Below are positions 21,911 through 33,200 of a stretch of DNA of 64,000 bases, piece by piece (the first letter of the stretch is position 1; every line of letters begins with the position of its first letter). The stretch spans positions 2,666,001 through 2,730,000 of the forward strand of contig CM018686.1 in assembly GCA_009363875.1 (NCBI GenBank), written 5' to 3'. The notes below the pieces were generated by a model. The model had not been told where the DNA came from. It worked only from the letters and a program-made list of their open reading frames with translations, and searched no databases. This DNA comes from Mikania micrantha. Its lineage: Eukaryota; Streptophyta; Magnoliopsida; Asterales; Asteraceae. The translations under genes were made by a program, and so were the position numbers.

Positions 21911-24900
21911 ATGGCTGAGGGAAACGTTCACATGACAGTTGCTGAGCTCAACGAGCTAATTAACAACAGAGTCGCTGAGGCAATCTCACAGTATGCTCAG
22001 ACACACAACACAGGACCACAGGGTCCAGCTGGGGGATTGGTTAACCCACAAGTCTGCACGTTCAAGATGTTCTTGGACTGTAAACCACATAATTTCAAAG
22101 GGTCGGAGGGGGCCATTGGACTCCTTCGGTGGATTGAAAAGGCGGAGTCTGTGTTTGAAATGTGCAACTGCCCTGACGAGAGCAAAGTGAAGTTTGCAAC
22201 GGGAACATTGGAGGGTCCAGCATTAACCTGGTGGAACTCAAATGTTCAGACTCTGGGGTTGGGTGAGGCAAATGCCTTGACATGGAACAACTTCAAAACT
22301 TTACTGCAAGAGGAGTACTGTCCTCGCAGTGAAATGCAGAAGTTAGAGGAGGAATATTGGCACCTCAAGATGGAGGGGTCAAATATTGAAGAGTACACAA
22401 CCAGGTCACATGAGTTGGCCAGACTTTTACCACACATGGCTACTCCAGCCAGCAAGTGGATTGAAAGATACATTGGAGGACTAGTGCCTCAGATTCAGGG
22501 GTTGGTTACTTCAGCAAATCCCACCACCATCCAACAAGCTGTTCGTCTAGCGCATCAGCTTACTGATCAGGCAGTGTTACAAGGGACTCTGCCCAAACGA
22601 ACATCTGCTACCAAGGTGGGAGATCATAAAAGAAAGTGGGAAGGTAACAACTCTAAGGGTCACAACCAACAATCATATCAGCAAAACCGAAAACAAGACT
22701 CAAACAAGTCTTATCATGGTTCAAGCAGTGGTCAGCAATCGTCATCATCGGGGGGGTATGTTGGTAAACACCCCAAGTGCAACAGGTGTGGGTATCATCA
22801 TGCAGGTAATCAATGTGAGAGAGCTAAGTGCCAGAGGTGTGGCAAGATTGGACATGCGGCTAAGGATTGTCGCGGGGAGCTACAGAACAACCACAACAAC
22901 CAGAATAATAACCAGAACAACGCACAGAAGGGTTGTTATGAGTGTGGCAAGATGGGACACTTCAAGAAGGATTGCCCACAACTCAAGAAAAGTGGGGAGA
23001 ATAATAATGCAACAGGCAACGGCAACGGCAATGGTAATGGTAATGGCACCAACAACAACAATAATAACAACAACAATGGTGCTAGAGGCAGGGCGTTTGT
23101 GATTGGAGGACGTCAGGCACGGGAGGATCCCAACATCGTTACGGGTACGTTCCTCTTAAATAATCACTATGCCTTTATGTTATTTGACACTGGTGCCGAT
23201 CGGAGTTTTGTATCTAGTTCACTTGCTAAGTTGCTAAATGTTAGTCCCACTGCCTTAGATAGTCCATACACTGTGGAATTAGCTGATGGTAAGTTAATAG
23301 TAGTTGAACAAATCTTTAAGGGATGTATGCTTGATTTGATGGGTCAGACATTGGAGATTGATCTTATGCCTATTACTTTAGGTAGTTTTGATGTAGTCAT
23401 TGGCATGGACTGGTTGTCCAAACACCAGGCTGAAATCATATGCCATGAAAAGATTGTTCGCATACCTCTTCCGCAGGGAGAGACATTGTATGTACAAGGC
23501 GAGAAGAGCAGTACGCCACTGCGTCTCATATCTTGTATGAAAGCACACAAGTGTCTGCGTAAAGGTCATACGGCAGTTATAGCCCTTATAACTGAAAAGC
23601 CGGTAGCTGAGGAAAAGATTGAAGATATACCCGTAGTTTGTGAATTTCCGGAGGTATTTCCAGAAGACTTGCCGGGATTACCGCCTATCAGACAGGTGGA
23701 ATTCCGAATCGACCTTACACCAGATGCAGCACCGATAGCTAGGGCACCTTATCGACTTGCACCGTCAGAGATGCAAGAGTTATCTACACAATTGCAAGAG
23801 TTGTTGGATAAGGGTTTCATACGACCTAGTTTTTCACCGTGGGGAGCTCCAGTTTTGTTTGTTAAGAAGAAGGACGGGACTTTCCGTATGTGTATCGATT
23901 ACCGGGAATTGAACAAGGTCACTATCAAGAACCGGTATCCGTTACCCAGAATTGACGATCTGTTTGATCAGTTGCAAGGTTCGAGTTACTACTCGAAGAT
24001 TGATCTCAGGTCTGGTTATCATCAACTAAGAGTCCAAGAGGAGGATATTCCGAAGACAACATTCAGAACGCGTTATGGCCATTATGAGTTCTTGGTCATG
24101 CCATTTGGGTTGACAAACGCTCCAGCTGTATCCATGGATCTCATGAATCGTGTTTGTAAACCTTATCTTGATAAGTTTGTCATTGTTTTCATTGATGACA
24201 TTCTCATCTATTCACAGTCTGAGGAGGAACACGCTAAACATCTTCGATTACTGCTAGAGCTATTGAAACAGGAACAATTGTACGCTAAGTTCTCGAAATG
24301 TGACTTCTGGATGCGAGAAGTACAATTTTTGGGGCATATAGTTAATGAAAAAGGTATACATGTTGATCCAGCAAAGATTGAAGCGATTAAGAATTGGGAA
24401 GCACCAAAGACCCCTACCGAGGTACGACAATTCCTTGGATTGGCGGGTTATTATCGACGATTCATTGAAGGTTTCTCAAAGATCGCTCAACCACTTACAG
24501 CTCTTACGCACAAGGGAACGAAGTATAACTGGACGGATAAACAGGAAGCTGCATTCCAGTTATTGAAACAGAAGCTTTGCAGCGCACCGATTCTGTCCTT
24601 ACCGGAAGGGACGGAAGACTTTGTGGTGTATTGTGATGCATCTGCACAGGGTTTAGGATGTGTGTTGATGCAACGGGATAAAGTAATTGCTTATGCTTCT
24701 AGACAACTACGAACACACGAAAAGAATTACACTACTCATGACTTGGAGTTAGGGGCAGTGGTTTTTGCTTTGAAGATTTGGAGGCATTACTTGTATGGAA
24801 CTAAGTGTACTATTTACACTGATCATAAGAGTTTGCAACATATCTTTGATCAGAAGGAGCTTAATATGAGACAACGACGATGGGTTGAGTTGTTGAACGA

Positions 24901-26479
24901 CTACGAATGCGCGATTAAATATCACCCGGGAAAAGCTAATGTAGTAGCTGACGCTTTGAGCAGAAAAGACACAACAGGAACAAGACGGGTTCGTGCACTT
25001 ATGATGACAATACATACTGACTTACCTGACAAGGTATACAGTGCTCAGATCGAGGCCTTGAAAGAGGAAAACTTGGTACAAGAATCTTTACGAGGAATGG
25101 AAACACAATTGGATGTCAAGTCTGATGGAATTCGTTATTTCATTGATCGACTGTGGATACCTTTGTATGGAGGTTTAAGGGAACTCGTGATGGATGAAGC
25201 ACACAAGTCCAGGTATTCAGTCCATCCGGGATCAGACAAGATGTATCATGATTTGAAGGCACTGTATTGGTGGCCTCATATGAAAGCTGATATTGCTAAG
25301 TACGTTAGCAAATGTTTGACTTGTTCGAAAGTCAAAGTTGAATATCAGAAGCCATCTGGTTTACTGCAACAACCAGAGATACCGATGTGGAAATGGGAAC
25401 AGATTTCGATGGACTTCATTACTAAGTTACCCCGTACACCGAGTGGTTGTGATACGATATGGGTAATTGTCGATCGGTTAACGAAATCTGCACATTTCTT
25501 AGCAATCAAGGAAACTGATAAGATGGAGAAACTGACTCGCAATTACATTAAGGAAGTGGTAGCACGGCATGGCGTGCCAATCTCTATCATATCAGATCGG
25601 GATGCCCGATTTACTTCCAACTTTTGGAAATCTCTTCATAAGTCATTGGGGACTCGCTTAGATATGAGTACCGCTTATCATCCACAGACCGACGGTCAAA
25701 GTGAACGAACGATTCAAACACTCGAGGATATGTTACGAGCTTGCGTAATTGATTTTGGTGATAGTTGGGAAAATCATTTACCGTTAGTGGAATTCTCTTA
25801 CAACAATAGTTATCATACAAGTATTCAAGCAGCACCGTTTGAAGCTTTGTATGGTCGCAAATGTCGTTCACCAGTTTGCTGGGCTGAAATTGGTGACAGT
25901 CAGATAACAGGTCCTGAATTAGTGCATGAGACGACAGAGAAGATAGTTCAAATCCGGAACCGTATGGCAGCGGCTCGGGATCGACAGAAGAGTTATGCTG
26001 ACAAATGTCGTAAACCGTTGGAATTTCAAGTAGGAGACCGAGTTCTTCTAAAGGTATCACCTTGGAAAGGTGTAATACGATTCGGCAAGCGCGGGAAGCT
26101 TAGTCCACGTTACGTAGGACCTTTTGAGATTCCGAAAAGGATTGGTCAGGTTGCGTATCAACTTAAATTACCGGATGAACTCAGTGGAGTTCATGATGTG
26201 TTTCATGTGTCGAACTTAAAGAAATGTCTTTCTGACGAGACATTGATTGTACCGTTGGAAGAAATACAAGTACATGAACAGTTACGATTCATTGAAGAAG
26301 CAGCAGAAATTATGGACCGAGAGGTCAAACAACTTAAGCAGAGTAAGATTCCGATAGTCAAAGTTCGATGGAATTCAAGACGTGGTCCTGAATTCACATG
26401 GGAACGGGAAGATCAAATGATGAAGAAATATCCTCATCTATTCAAAACAGCTACTGCTAACACTGAGAGCGCACGTTAA
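21911..26479 (+). CDS. Gag-pol polyprotein of the Tekay chromovirus, intact
   Basis: One open frame of 1522 codons. I chose the ATG at 21911 (MAEGNVHMTVAELNELINNR) because the 52 open codons before it look like leader. In order: retrotransposon gag; CCHC-type knuckles near 22780-22870 and 22930-22975 (CYECGKMGHFKKDC); Asn-rich linker; aspartic protease LFDTGADRSFV (about 23190); reverse transcriptase with FIDDILIYS at about 24190; RNase H (YCDASAQGLGCVL to ADALSR, 24630-24965); integrase with an HHCC zinc region (25220-25330) and DDE core through DFITKLP, SDRDARFTS and HPQTDGQSERT; and the chromodomain-like VKVRWNSRRGPEFTWEREDQM near 26360-26420. All catalytic motifs are present. It could supply enzymes in trans to the pol-less elements nearby (inference). 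Confidence 0.93.
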   Translation: MAEGNVHMTVAELNELINNRVAEAISQYAQTHNTGPQGPAGGLVNPQVCTFKMFLDCKPHNFKGSEGAIGLLRWIEKAESVFEMCNCPDESKVKFATGTLEGPALTWWNSNVQTLGLGEANALTWNNFKTLLQEEYCPRSEMQKLEEEYWHLKMEGSNIEEYTTRSHELARLLPHMATPASKWIERYIGGLVPQIQGLVTSANPTTIQQAVRLAHQLTDQAVLQGTLPKRTSATKVGDHKRKWEGNNSKGHNQQSYQQNRKQDSNKSYHGSSSGQQSSSSGGYVGKHPKCNRCGYHHAGNQCERAKCQRCGKIGHAAKDCRGELQNNHNNQNNNQNNAQKGCYECGKMGHFKKDCPQLKKSGENNNATGNGNGNGNGNGTNNNNNNNNNGARGRAFVIGGRQAREDPNIVTGTFLLNNHYAFMLFDTGADRSFVSSSLAKLLNVSPTALDSPYTVELADGKLIVVEQIFKGCMLDLMGQTLEIDLMPITLGSFDVVIGMDWLSKHQAEIICHEKIVRIPLPQGETLYVQGEKSSTPLRLISCMKAHKCLRKGHTAVIALITEKPVAEEKIEDIPVVCEFPEVFPEDLPGLPPIRQVEFRIDLTPDAAPIARAPYRLAPSEMQELSTQLQELLDKGFIRPSFSPWGAPVLFVKKKDGTFRMCIDYRELNKVTIKNRYPLPRIDDLFDQLQGSSYYSKIDLRSGYHQLRVQEEDIPKTTFRTRYGHYEFLVMPFGLTNAPAVSMDLMNRVCKPYLDKFVIVFIDDILIYSQSEEEHAKHLRLLLELLKQEQLYAKFSKCDFWMREVQFLGHIVNEKGIHVDPAKIEAIKNWEAPKTPTEVRQFLGLAGYYRRFIEGFSKIAQPLTALTHKGTKYNWTDKQEAAFQLLKQKLCSAPILSLPEGTEDFVVYCDASAQGLGCVLMQRDKVIAYASRQLRTHEKNYTTHDLELGAVVFALKIWRHYLYGTKCTIYTDHKSLQHIFDQKELNMRQRRWVELLNDYECAIKYHPGKANVVADALSRKDTTGTRRVRALMMTIHTDLPDKVYSAQIEALKEENLVQESLRGMETQLDVKSDGIRYFIDRLWIPLYGGLRELVMDEAHKSRYSVHPGSDKMYHDLKALYWWPHMKADIAKYVSKCLTCSKVKVEYQKPSGLLQQPEIPMWKWEQISMDFITKLPRTPSGCDTIWVIVDRLTKSAHFLAIKETDKMEKLTRNYIKEVVARHGVPISIISDRDARFTSNFWKSLHKSLGTRLDMSTAYHPQTDGQSERTIQTLEDMLRACVIDFGDSWENHLPLVEFSYNNSYHTSIQAAPFEALYGRKCRSPVCWAEIGDSQITGPELVHETTEKIVQIRNRMAAARDRQKSYADKCRKPLEFQVGDRVLLKVSPWKGVIRFGKRGKLSPRYVGPFEIPKRIGQVAYQLKLPDELSGVHDVFHVSNLKKCLSDETLIVPLEEIQVHEQLRFIEEAAEIMDREVKQLKQSKIPIVKVRWNSRRGPEFTWEREDQMMKKYPHLFKTATANTESAR

Positions 26480-27015
26480 ATTTCGGGACGAAATTTCCTT
26501 CAACAAGGGGATGACGTGATGCTCCACACATCAACTCTGCAAATTTCAAACTGTAAGCACAAACATTTTATTTATTCAATTGATTTTGCTACAAACATTT
26601 GTGCTAACATTATATTCGTGCTAACATTATATTCTATATATTTTATGTGCTACATTTCATATGTTACATGTTATGGTAGTACATACATGATTGGTTACAC
26701 ACATTTTGCTATGTGCGGGGTTGCATAGTACAAACAGTTATAGACACTCACTATGTGTGAGGTTACACAACACAGTATGATCAAACACAAACAGTCACAG
26801 TTAGGTGAACTAACTAGTGTACACGCAAACAGTCACATTGAACGATCACATTTAATTGTGATGTTGCAAGCATTAGGCTTTGTGTGTAAATACACACAAG
26901 CACACAGAATGATCAAATCACACCAACACGTACGATTTAAATTCGTAAGTAGTTTCCTAACTACTCATAACACTTACTAATTTTCGGGACGAAAATTCCT
27001 TCAACAAGGGGATGA
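26480..27015 (+). other. 3' untranslated region with duplicated polypurine tract
   Basis: AACAAGGGGATGA preceded by the palindrome-like TTTCGGGACGAAA occurs twice: right after the pol stop (26480-26514) and right before the 3' LTR (26980-27015). About 465 bp of non-coding, CACA-rich sequence lies between. Only the second can prime plus-strand synthesis at the LTR edge. Confidence 0.75.
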
Positions 27016-29982
27016 TGTGACAATCCGACTTTTCGAGTTAACCTCGTTAACCCTCGTAGGCCCAATAAGACCAATGAAGGCCCAACAAGCCCAACAAGGC
27101 CAATGAAGGCCCAGTAAAGCCAAAGAAGACCCAGTAAGGTCAAGGAAGACCCAACAAGACAAATTAGGCCCACTGAAGTATAGGAAGGTCCAACAAAGGC
27201 TAGTAGGCCCAATAAGATCAATTTAGGCTCAAGGAAAACAAGGAAGGCCCATTAAGGCCCAAGTAGGCCAAACAAGGCCAAAGTAGGCCCAAGGTAGGCC
27301 CAACAAGGCTAAGATAGGCCCAATGAGTTCAGGATAGGCCCAATTATATTTGAGAAGCCCAATTGGGTTAATTTAGCCCAACAAGGAGTTAAAGGACCCA
27401 ATTAGTGACAATTCGGGATTTTCGGTTCAACTTTGTTAACCGAAATGTCAAGTAATTGATCCAAAGCAAATTATAAGGGTTTGAATTAATCGAAATAAGC
27501 CTAAAACACTTAGATTATAGGGTTTTAATTTGTAAATGATTAGAATGATAAATTTTGACTTTCTAAAGTCAAATTTAGGCCAAAAATATCAATTTAATTC
27601 GGAATTCACATCAAAACCGAGTTGTAACTGAAATTGAATTATCATAATCATCACAATGATGATTAGTAACGGTTTCTAAGTGTTATTGAGCCATAATTAG
27701 CTTAATTAAGTTGCTAAGGAACCAATAAGTCATAACCGTCCCTAACTCACATTCAAATGTGTATAAATCGAACGTCCTTTGCACAATTGCACTGCCCTAA
27801 ACACTAGTCGGCATATTCTGAGGAAGTTCCAAGTTGCAATTTGATCGTGGAAGCTTTAGATTGAAGAATGCAATAACGGGTCGGCCGAAGTTCAAGCAAA
27901 AAGGGGGTTTTTAACAATTAGACATCAAACCACGTAAGTTTTCATTTCTATACATTCAGAAACCTCCGATTAACAATATCCCTAACCTAATTCCATCTAA
28001 GGACATCGAATTATATGTGCACAAATTCTAGGGTTCTTCGGTTTGAACGATTTGGGGATTAGTGATCAAATAGTTTTAAAAATCAAATCGAATGCTATAG
28101 GTAGTTTCAGAAGAGATCGACTAAGGTTAAACCTAAGTCAATTGTTTCTGTTAACAACGAATTGATAGATTTCAATTCTAGGGTTTATGTGTTAACACGA
28201 TTTTGGGGGTTTTGATTTAAATGGGTTTGAAAATCAAATCAAATGATGCTACTAGTTTCAGATAAACCCGATTAGGAAGAACCATATGTAAATTGTATTA
28301 GTGAATGTCGAATTTCATGGGTTTGGATTTAGGGTTCTTGAAGTAAAAACGTTTTGGGGAATGTATTGTAAACTTGACTGTGAATCAAATTAATCATCAC
28401 AGATAACTTCGAAATTTCTTTTTAAACGAAAGCCCTATGGATTGGGGGATTCACATTTATGAATTTAATGATTTTGATTTGAGGGTTAACGAATTAGAGT
28501 TCGAGTATGGCTGGGATCGATTAAACCACTGAATCTAAGTCAAGATTCAAATTAAAAACATCTACAGAGATGGTTGGATGATGGGAACAAAACCCCTAAG
28601 GATTTGGATTCGACCGAGTTCGGATTGGGGACCAATTTGGGGTGTATGGCTTCGGCTAGGAATAACAAAGGGGAACCGGCCCATGTAGGTTTAAAACAAT
28701 TTAATTTCGAATAATAGATGCGATACCCTAGCGGGCGAGATGGTTAGATGCGTGTGTGTTGGAGTTGGGGGTCGCGGGTTCGAGTCCGGGCTCAACCATT
28801 TTTTGGGTTTTAATACTAATTTGGTATTTTGGTCATAACTTATTCGTTCCAACTCCGATTCGATCCGTTCAAGTTGCGTTGGAACCGTAACGAGAATACG
28901 AACGTATTAGAATAATAAAAATTCATATTTTAATCCGAAAACGAAATCGCGTATAATTACGGTTATTTAAATAAAATCAAATATGATTTTATTTAAACGA
29001 TTTCAAAGGCACGCGTACATACCTATGCACATTCTTAACACTTTAACATACGTGTGTTGACACATATGTGATTTCAAGCACAAAACGACATCTCGAATAA
29101 CACTGAGTTATTATTAAACCACAGATTCTTCGTAGAGGATTTCTACGCGAGTTCACAAGTGTTTGATCATTCTGCAATCACCAAAGGTGCGTACACGGCC
29201 CTTTCTTATGTTAAACTGTTTTGGGGGAGAAAACATGTGCAACAAACTCTTTTTAGATACATATCACTTGCTTGAGTTAGCTGTTTACATTATGTGACAA
29301 CATAGCAACTTGAAAGTCCTTACACACCTCGAACCGTTTAGTTTGCCGTAGCGCAAAGCGTGGTAGTTGGAAATAGATCTATTAGGTTTGACAAACCTCA
29401 CCTGGTAGATGGGATCTACGCAGGTGTTTGACTGACCAAACACAATTTACTATTGTTGTGCTAGACAATAGTGGCAAGGCAAAAACATGCTATAGCATGG
29501 CAATTCGTCAGCTTCGGTGTCGACCACTTATGTAAATAGTTTATATGACTAGCTATCATGACTGTGCATGTGTGATTATGTTATCTACAACTTGATATTC
29601 AAACTGTTGTTTTGAACACTGTGAATACTTAAAACCTGTGTTATGCACCAACCTTTGTGTTGACTTGATTTACGTGTTTTCTCAGGACGCTAAGGCGCGC
29701 AATAAAGACTGGCATGGACTAGGAGATAGAGTCGCATGCATGTTTATCATTTATTGTTTAAATTACACATTTGAGGATTTTGTTTTGTAATTTGCATATT
29801 ATAACTGTTATTGGTTTTATAACGCTTCCGCAACTTTTGAAAACTCTGATGTTATGTTTTTAAGACTAAAGTATGATTTGAAATTCATATAGAGGTCTTC
29901 GTTATGTCTAATGATCTGAGATCCTGGTTTGTCACGTTCCCAAACGGTATGATTCCGTTAGTTGAAAATTGGGGGTGTGACA
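27016..29982 (+). repeat. 3' LTR of the Tekay element
   Basis: 2967 bp, nearly identical to the 5' LTR and without indels relative to it by length. Confidence 0.92.
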
Positions 29983-31853
29983 TAGTAAGCCCATGGTGAT
30001 GTGATTTGGCCCAACCCACTATTTGGATCCTTGAAATTCTTATAGCCCAATAGATTCAACCAATACTTATAACAATTGGCCCACCCATATCGGCCCAATA
30101 CCCTATTAGACCCACCTGAGCAAAAATGGTTAGCCCATTTAGCTTAGTAGACCCAATTACTTCTTGGCTCAATTAGGATCCAACCCAAATGGAAATTGTC
30201 GGTTCATGCACTTGTTGAGGTCATAACCTTTGATCTAGACCCATACGATTGACACACTGCCCGTCGACATTCGGTCCACTTGATTAGGAGTACAATCTAA
30301 TAGATTTATAACACTTAACACGTTAAGTTTTACAAGAATAATATCATGGTTATTCATTAACTAAGAAAATATTATTTCAAATTCTTATAAAGTGTGAGGA
30401 TTCGTAATCTTTAAACTAAAACATAAGTTGTATAGTTATGAACCATGAGAGTTCAAGATTATACAAAAAAATATAAGGGTTACATCAAGTCAAATGATAA
30501 AACATGATGGAAAATGCTAAACTCAAATTGAATGGACAGAGTATTAACATAAACTATATCTAGCAAGCCGGGCCGAATAAAGATCAAGACTCGTAGTGTT
30601 AGCCAACCTTAGGGCTAACACTAACACCTACACGCACAACGAATCATTACAACATATGCTTATAAGCTACAAACTTATATTTACAAGTTACAACCCACGT
30701 GAAATCAATACAGGATCGTGAAAACAACATCAAGTATAAACAAAGAGCACGTGCATTCTTGTATTTACATAGTCAACCACTTCAAACACAAGGTGAGTTC
30801 ATTTGTCCCTTTTCAAACTATTTTGTTTTTACTTCAGGACTGAGAAGCATGTCAAATGTTTTGTATAAACGAATTATATAATTATTGCCATGTTTTATGA
30901 AATGCTTATTAACTTCTGTTTGTAAAAATTGTTTATAAACTGTTAATTGTTGAGTTGTTCATTCATTTTGTTTATGCTAAATCTTTATGATATCAGTTAT
31001 AAACTATCATGATTATAAGTCATGATTGTATCTTTAGTCAAACATACACATTCAAATCATTACTCATACATTTTATCAAATGCATATTTCTTTAAACATA
31101 TACTTTGTTATGCTTAAGACTATTACTCAAGACTTATGCTTGATGCTTTTAACTTAAAATCTAATACTTACTTACTTAATGCTCAGTTATTTACACTCGA
31201 ATACTTTATGTCAAATACTTTAAACTCAAATACTTTGGATGCGAGTACTTTAAGTTAAATTCTCTTAGTCATATACACAATACTCTTATTTAGTGTCAAT
31301 GTTTGTGATCAGTGTTCATAGTCAAATACTCAATACTCAATAAACTCAGAAACTCAAACACGTTAACAAAGGGGATTCAAGTGGGTAAACAGGTACATGT
31401 GCACATGGTATCAGAAAGGTGAAACATTGAACAATCAGCAAGGACTTCGTAAAACAGACCGATTGGCCGCCACCGCGTCTTGACATTGGTCAAGCCCTAC
31501 TAGTTATTCAGTGTTCTTCGTTGTCAAGACCTTGTAAGACAGACTGAATGGCCATCACGTGTTGACCTAAAAAGTCAACCCCTACTAGTCATTCGGTGCT
31601 CTTCATTGTCCATCCATGTTTTGTAACGGTGGCTAGGATGATTATGATACCAACTAGTAGGACTAGTGCCTACTAATGGATATCCTCTAATTGCACACCG
31701 ATGCAGACCGTTACACCCTAGTTGCTTGTGTGGATTGATACTGAATACCATTGGGTGTATCCTTTGGTGATGCATCCTCCAGAAATTCAGTTGCCCACAG
31801 AAGTGAACTCATAAACTCATTTTCAAAACTCAAACATATGTGGTGTTGATTGA

Positions 31854-32450
31854 GAGTGAAACGCTTAATTATCATTAACAACAATATGGTAAGCAGCCCG
31901 GTTTGTGGTGGGATGGTGGTTGGGGCTTGTCCCCTAAATATGCCCTATATATAAGCATACTCGATCAGTTAGCATAGGTGGTCGTTAGTGAGGTTAAGGT
32001 TGTCATTTCGGGGGAATCAAGGTAAACATATTCAGGGTAATCAAATAGTATGGATCAATAGAGTGGAGTGAAACGCTTAATTATCATTAACAACAATATG
32101 GTAAGCAGCTCGGTATGTGGTGGGATGGTGGCTGGGGCTTGTCCCCTACATATGCCCTATATATAAGCATACTTGGTTGGATAGCGTAGGTGGTTGTTAG
32201 TGAGGTTAAGGTTGTCATTCGGGAAATCAGGGTAAACATTTACAGGGTAATCGAATTCCATAAATCAAAAGTTATGAAATCAAAGATGCAGGATGAAACG
32301 CTTAATTATCATCAGGAACAATATATCATGTGTTTTAGTATGTGGTGGGACGGTGGCTGGGTGGACGGTAAGTTCGACCCTACATATGCCCTATATATAA
32401 GCATACTGAAACAGATGGTATAGGTGGTTAATGGTGAGGTTAAGGTTGTC
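31854..32450 (+). repeat. Triple tandem repeat of a TATA-bearing unit in the Gypsy solo LTR
   Basis: Three units of about 210-230 bp start with TGAAACGCTTAATTATCAT (31857, 32069 and about 32294). Each has a G-rich TGGTGGGAYGGTGG segment and then ATGCCCTATATATAAGCATAC, with the TATA core at 31943, 32154 and 32389. The same core occurs singly at 38641 and 63672 in other LTRs. Confidence 0.75.
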
Positions 32451-33200
32451 ATTCAAGTGGCTTTTCAAACTATCTTTCAACTACTAAAACTGTATGAACT
32501 CACCAAACATGGTGTTGACTTTGTTTTTTTCTTACATGTTTTCTCATGTGACGTACATGATTAAGCTAATATTCAGGATTGCATGCTAGGATGCCCAGAT
32601 ATAGATCCTAGTTGACTTTTGGAGAAGCACATCTTTTGATATCAATATGAATCCCTTTTGATATCTTGTGTTGATACCAGATAGAAACATTTGATTTTTG
32701 ATAGGTTTACTTAGTTAAATTACTAAACATTGATATTGTAATTTAACTTTGTAATCCTAGTTCAGTACAATATTGTGGTTTAGTTATTCTTAACATTTAT
32801 GATATGAAAACAATCTGATCATCACGATTATCACTCACGATATTGCGCCCCGAAAACCTTCCGCCCGACGGGGGAATCCCATCCAACCCCGCCGGCTCGG
32901 GGTGTGACACTTGGATGTTGTCATAGAAGTCTTCGAAAGTCTTTGTACTAGGAGGCTATTGAGCATAACTTCTGAACCTCTTGTCTTAGTAAGCTTTGAA
33001 GTTCTGAAACTTTAAGTGATAAGGAGGATATCGGAAGCCTACTCTTATGAGTAGCTTTTGGAAGGAGTGAATTATCCTTGAGAAGTAATACTTCTTCCGA
33101 AGGCTAATTCCTTCCTTCCGAAGGCTGTTTGGCTTTGTAGAGTCCAAGACTTAATCAAGAGACTTTGGTGAGCATCAACCTTTATTGATCTTACAATATG

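Larger units (their letters stand above)
17875..29982 (+). mobile_element. Young autonomous Ty3/Gypsy chromovirus (Tekay-type)
   Basis: 12,108 bp; TSD TAGTA at 17870-17874 and 29983-29987. LTRs at 17875-20841 and 27016-29982, both exactly 2967 bp; by eye I noted four substitutions (17888/27029, 17914/27055, 17974/27115, 18427/27568), so the insertion is recent. tRNA-iMet-type PBS, an extra acidic ORF, an open gag-pol with C-terminal chromodomain-like motif, and a polypurine tract are all present. The Tekay assignment rests on the gag-pol order and the chromodomain-like end. Confidence 0.93.
16587..32909 (+). mobile_element. Gypsy solo LTR (about 4.2 kb), split by the Tekay element
   Basis: Parts 16587-17874 and 29988-32909 make one long LTR, TGTAACATC...GGGGTGTGACA, flanked by TSD CTTGG (16582-16586 and 32910-32914). 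It is homologous along its length to the LTR starting at 60011. A TATA-like TATTTAAAG and a CT-rich tract near 17370-17460 may mark the transcription start. It holds the hairpins at 16888 and 16994 and three tandem copies of a TATA-bearing repeat at 31854-32450. Middle layer of the nest. Confidence 0.88.
16068..33195 (-). mobile_element. Copia solo LTR (about 800 bp) split by a 16.3-kb nested insertion
   Basis: Two parts, 16068-16586 and 32915-33195, form one LTR on the minus strand (TGTAAG...CCAACA). TSD ATATG occurs at 16063-16067 and 33196-33200. It is closely related to the Copia LTR at 56961-57751 in length and sequence. No internal region remains, so it is a recombination-derived solo LTR. 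The oldest layer of the nest. Confidence 0.88.

Noticed and set aside
22716..23102. Arg/Thr-rich plus-strand open stretch
   Set aside because: Alternative frame of the Asn-rich linker inside the intact gag-pol.
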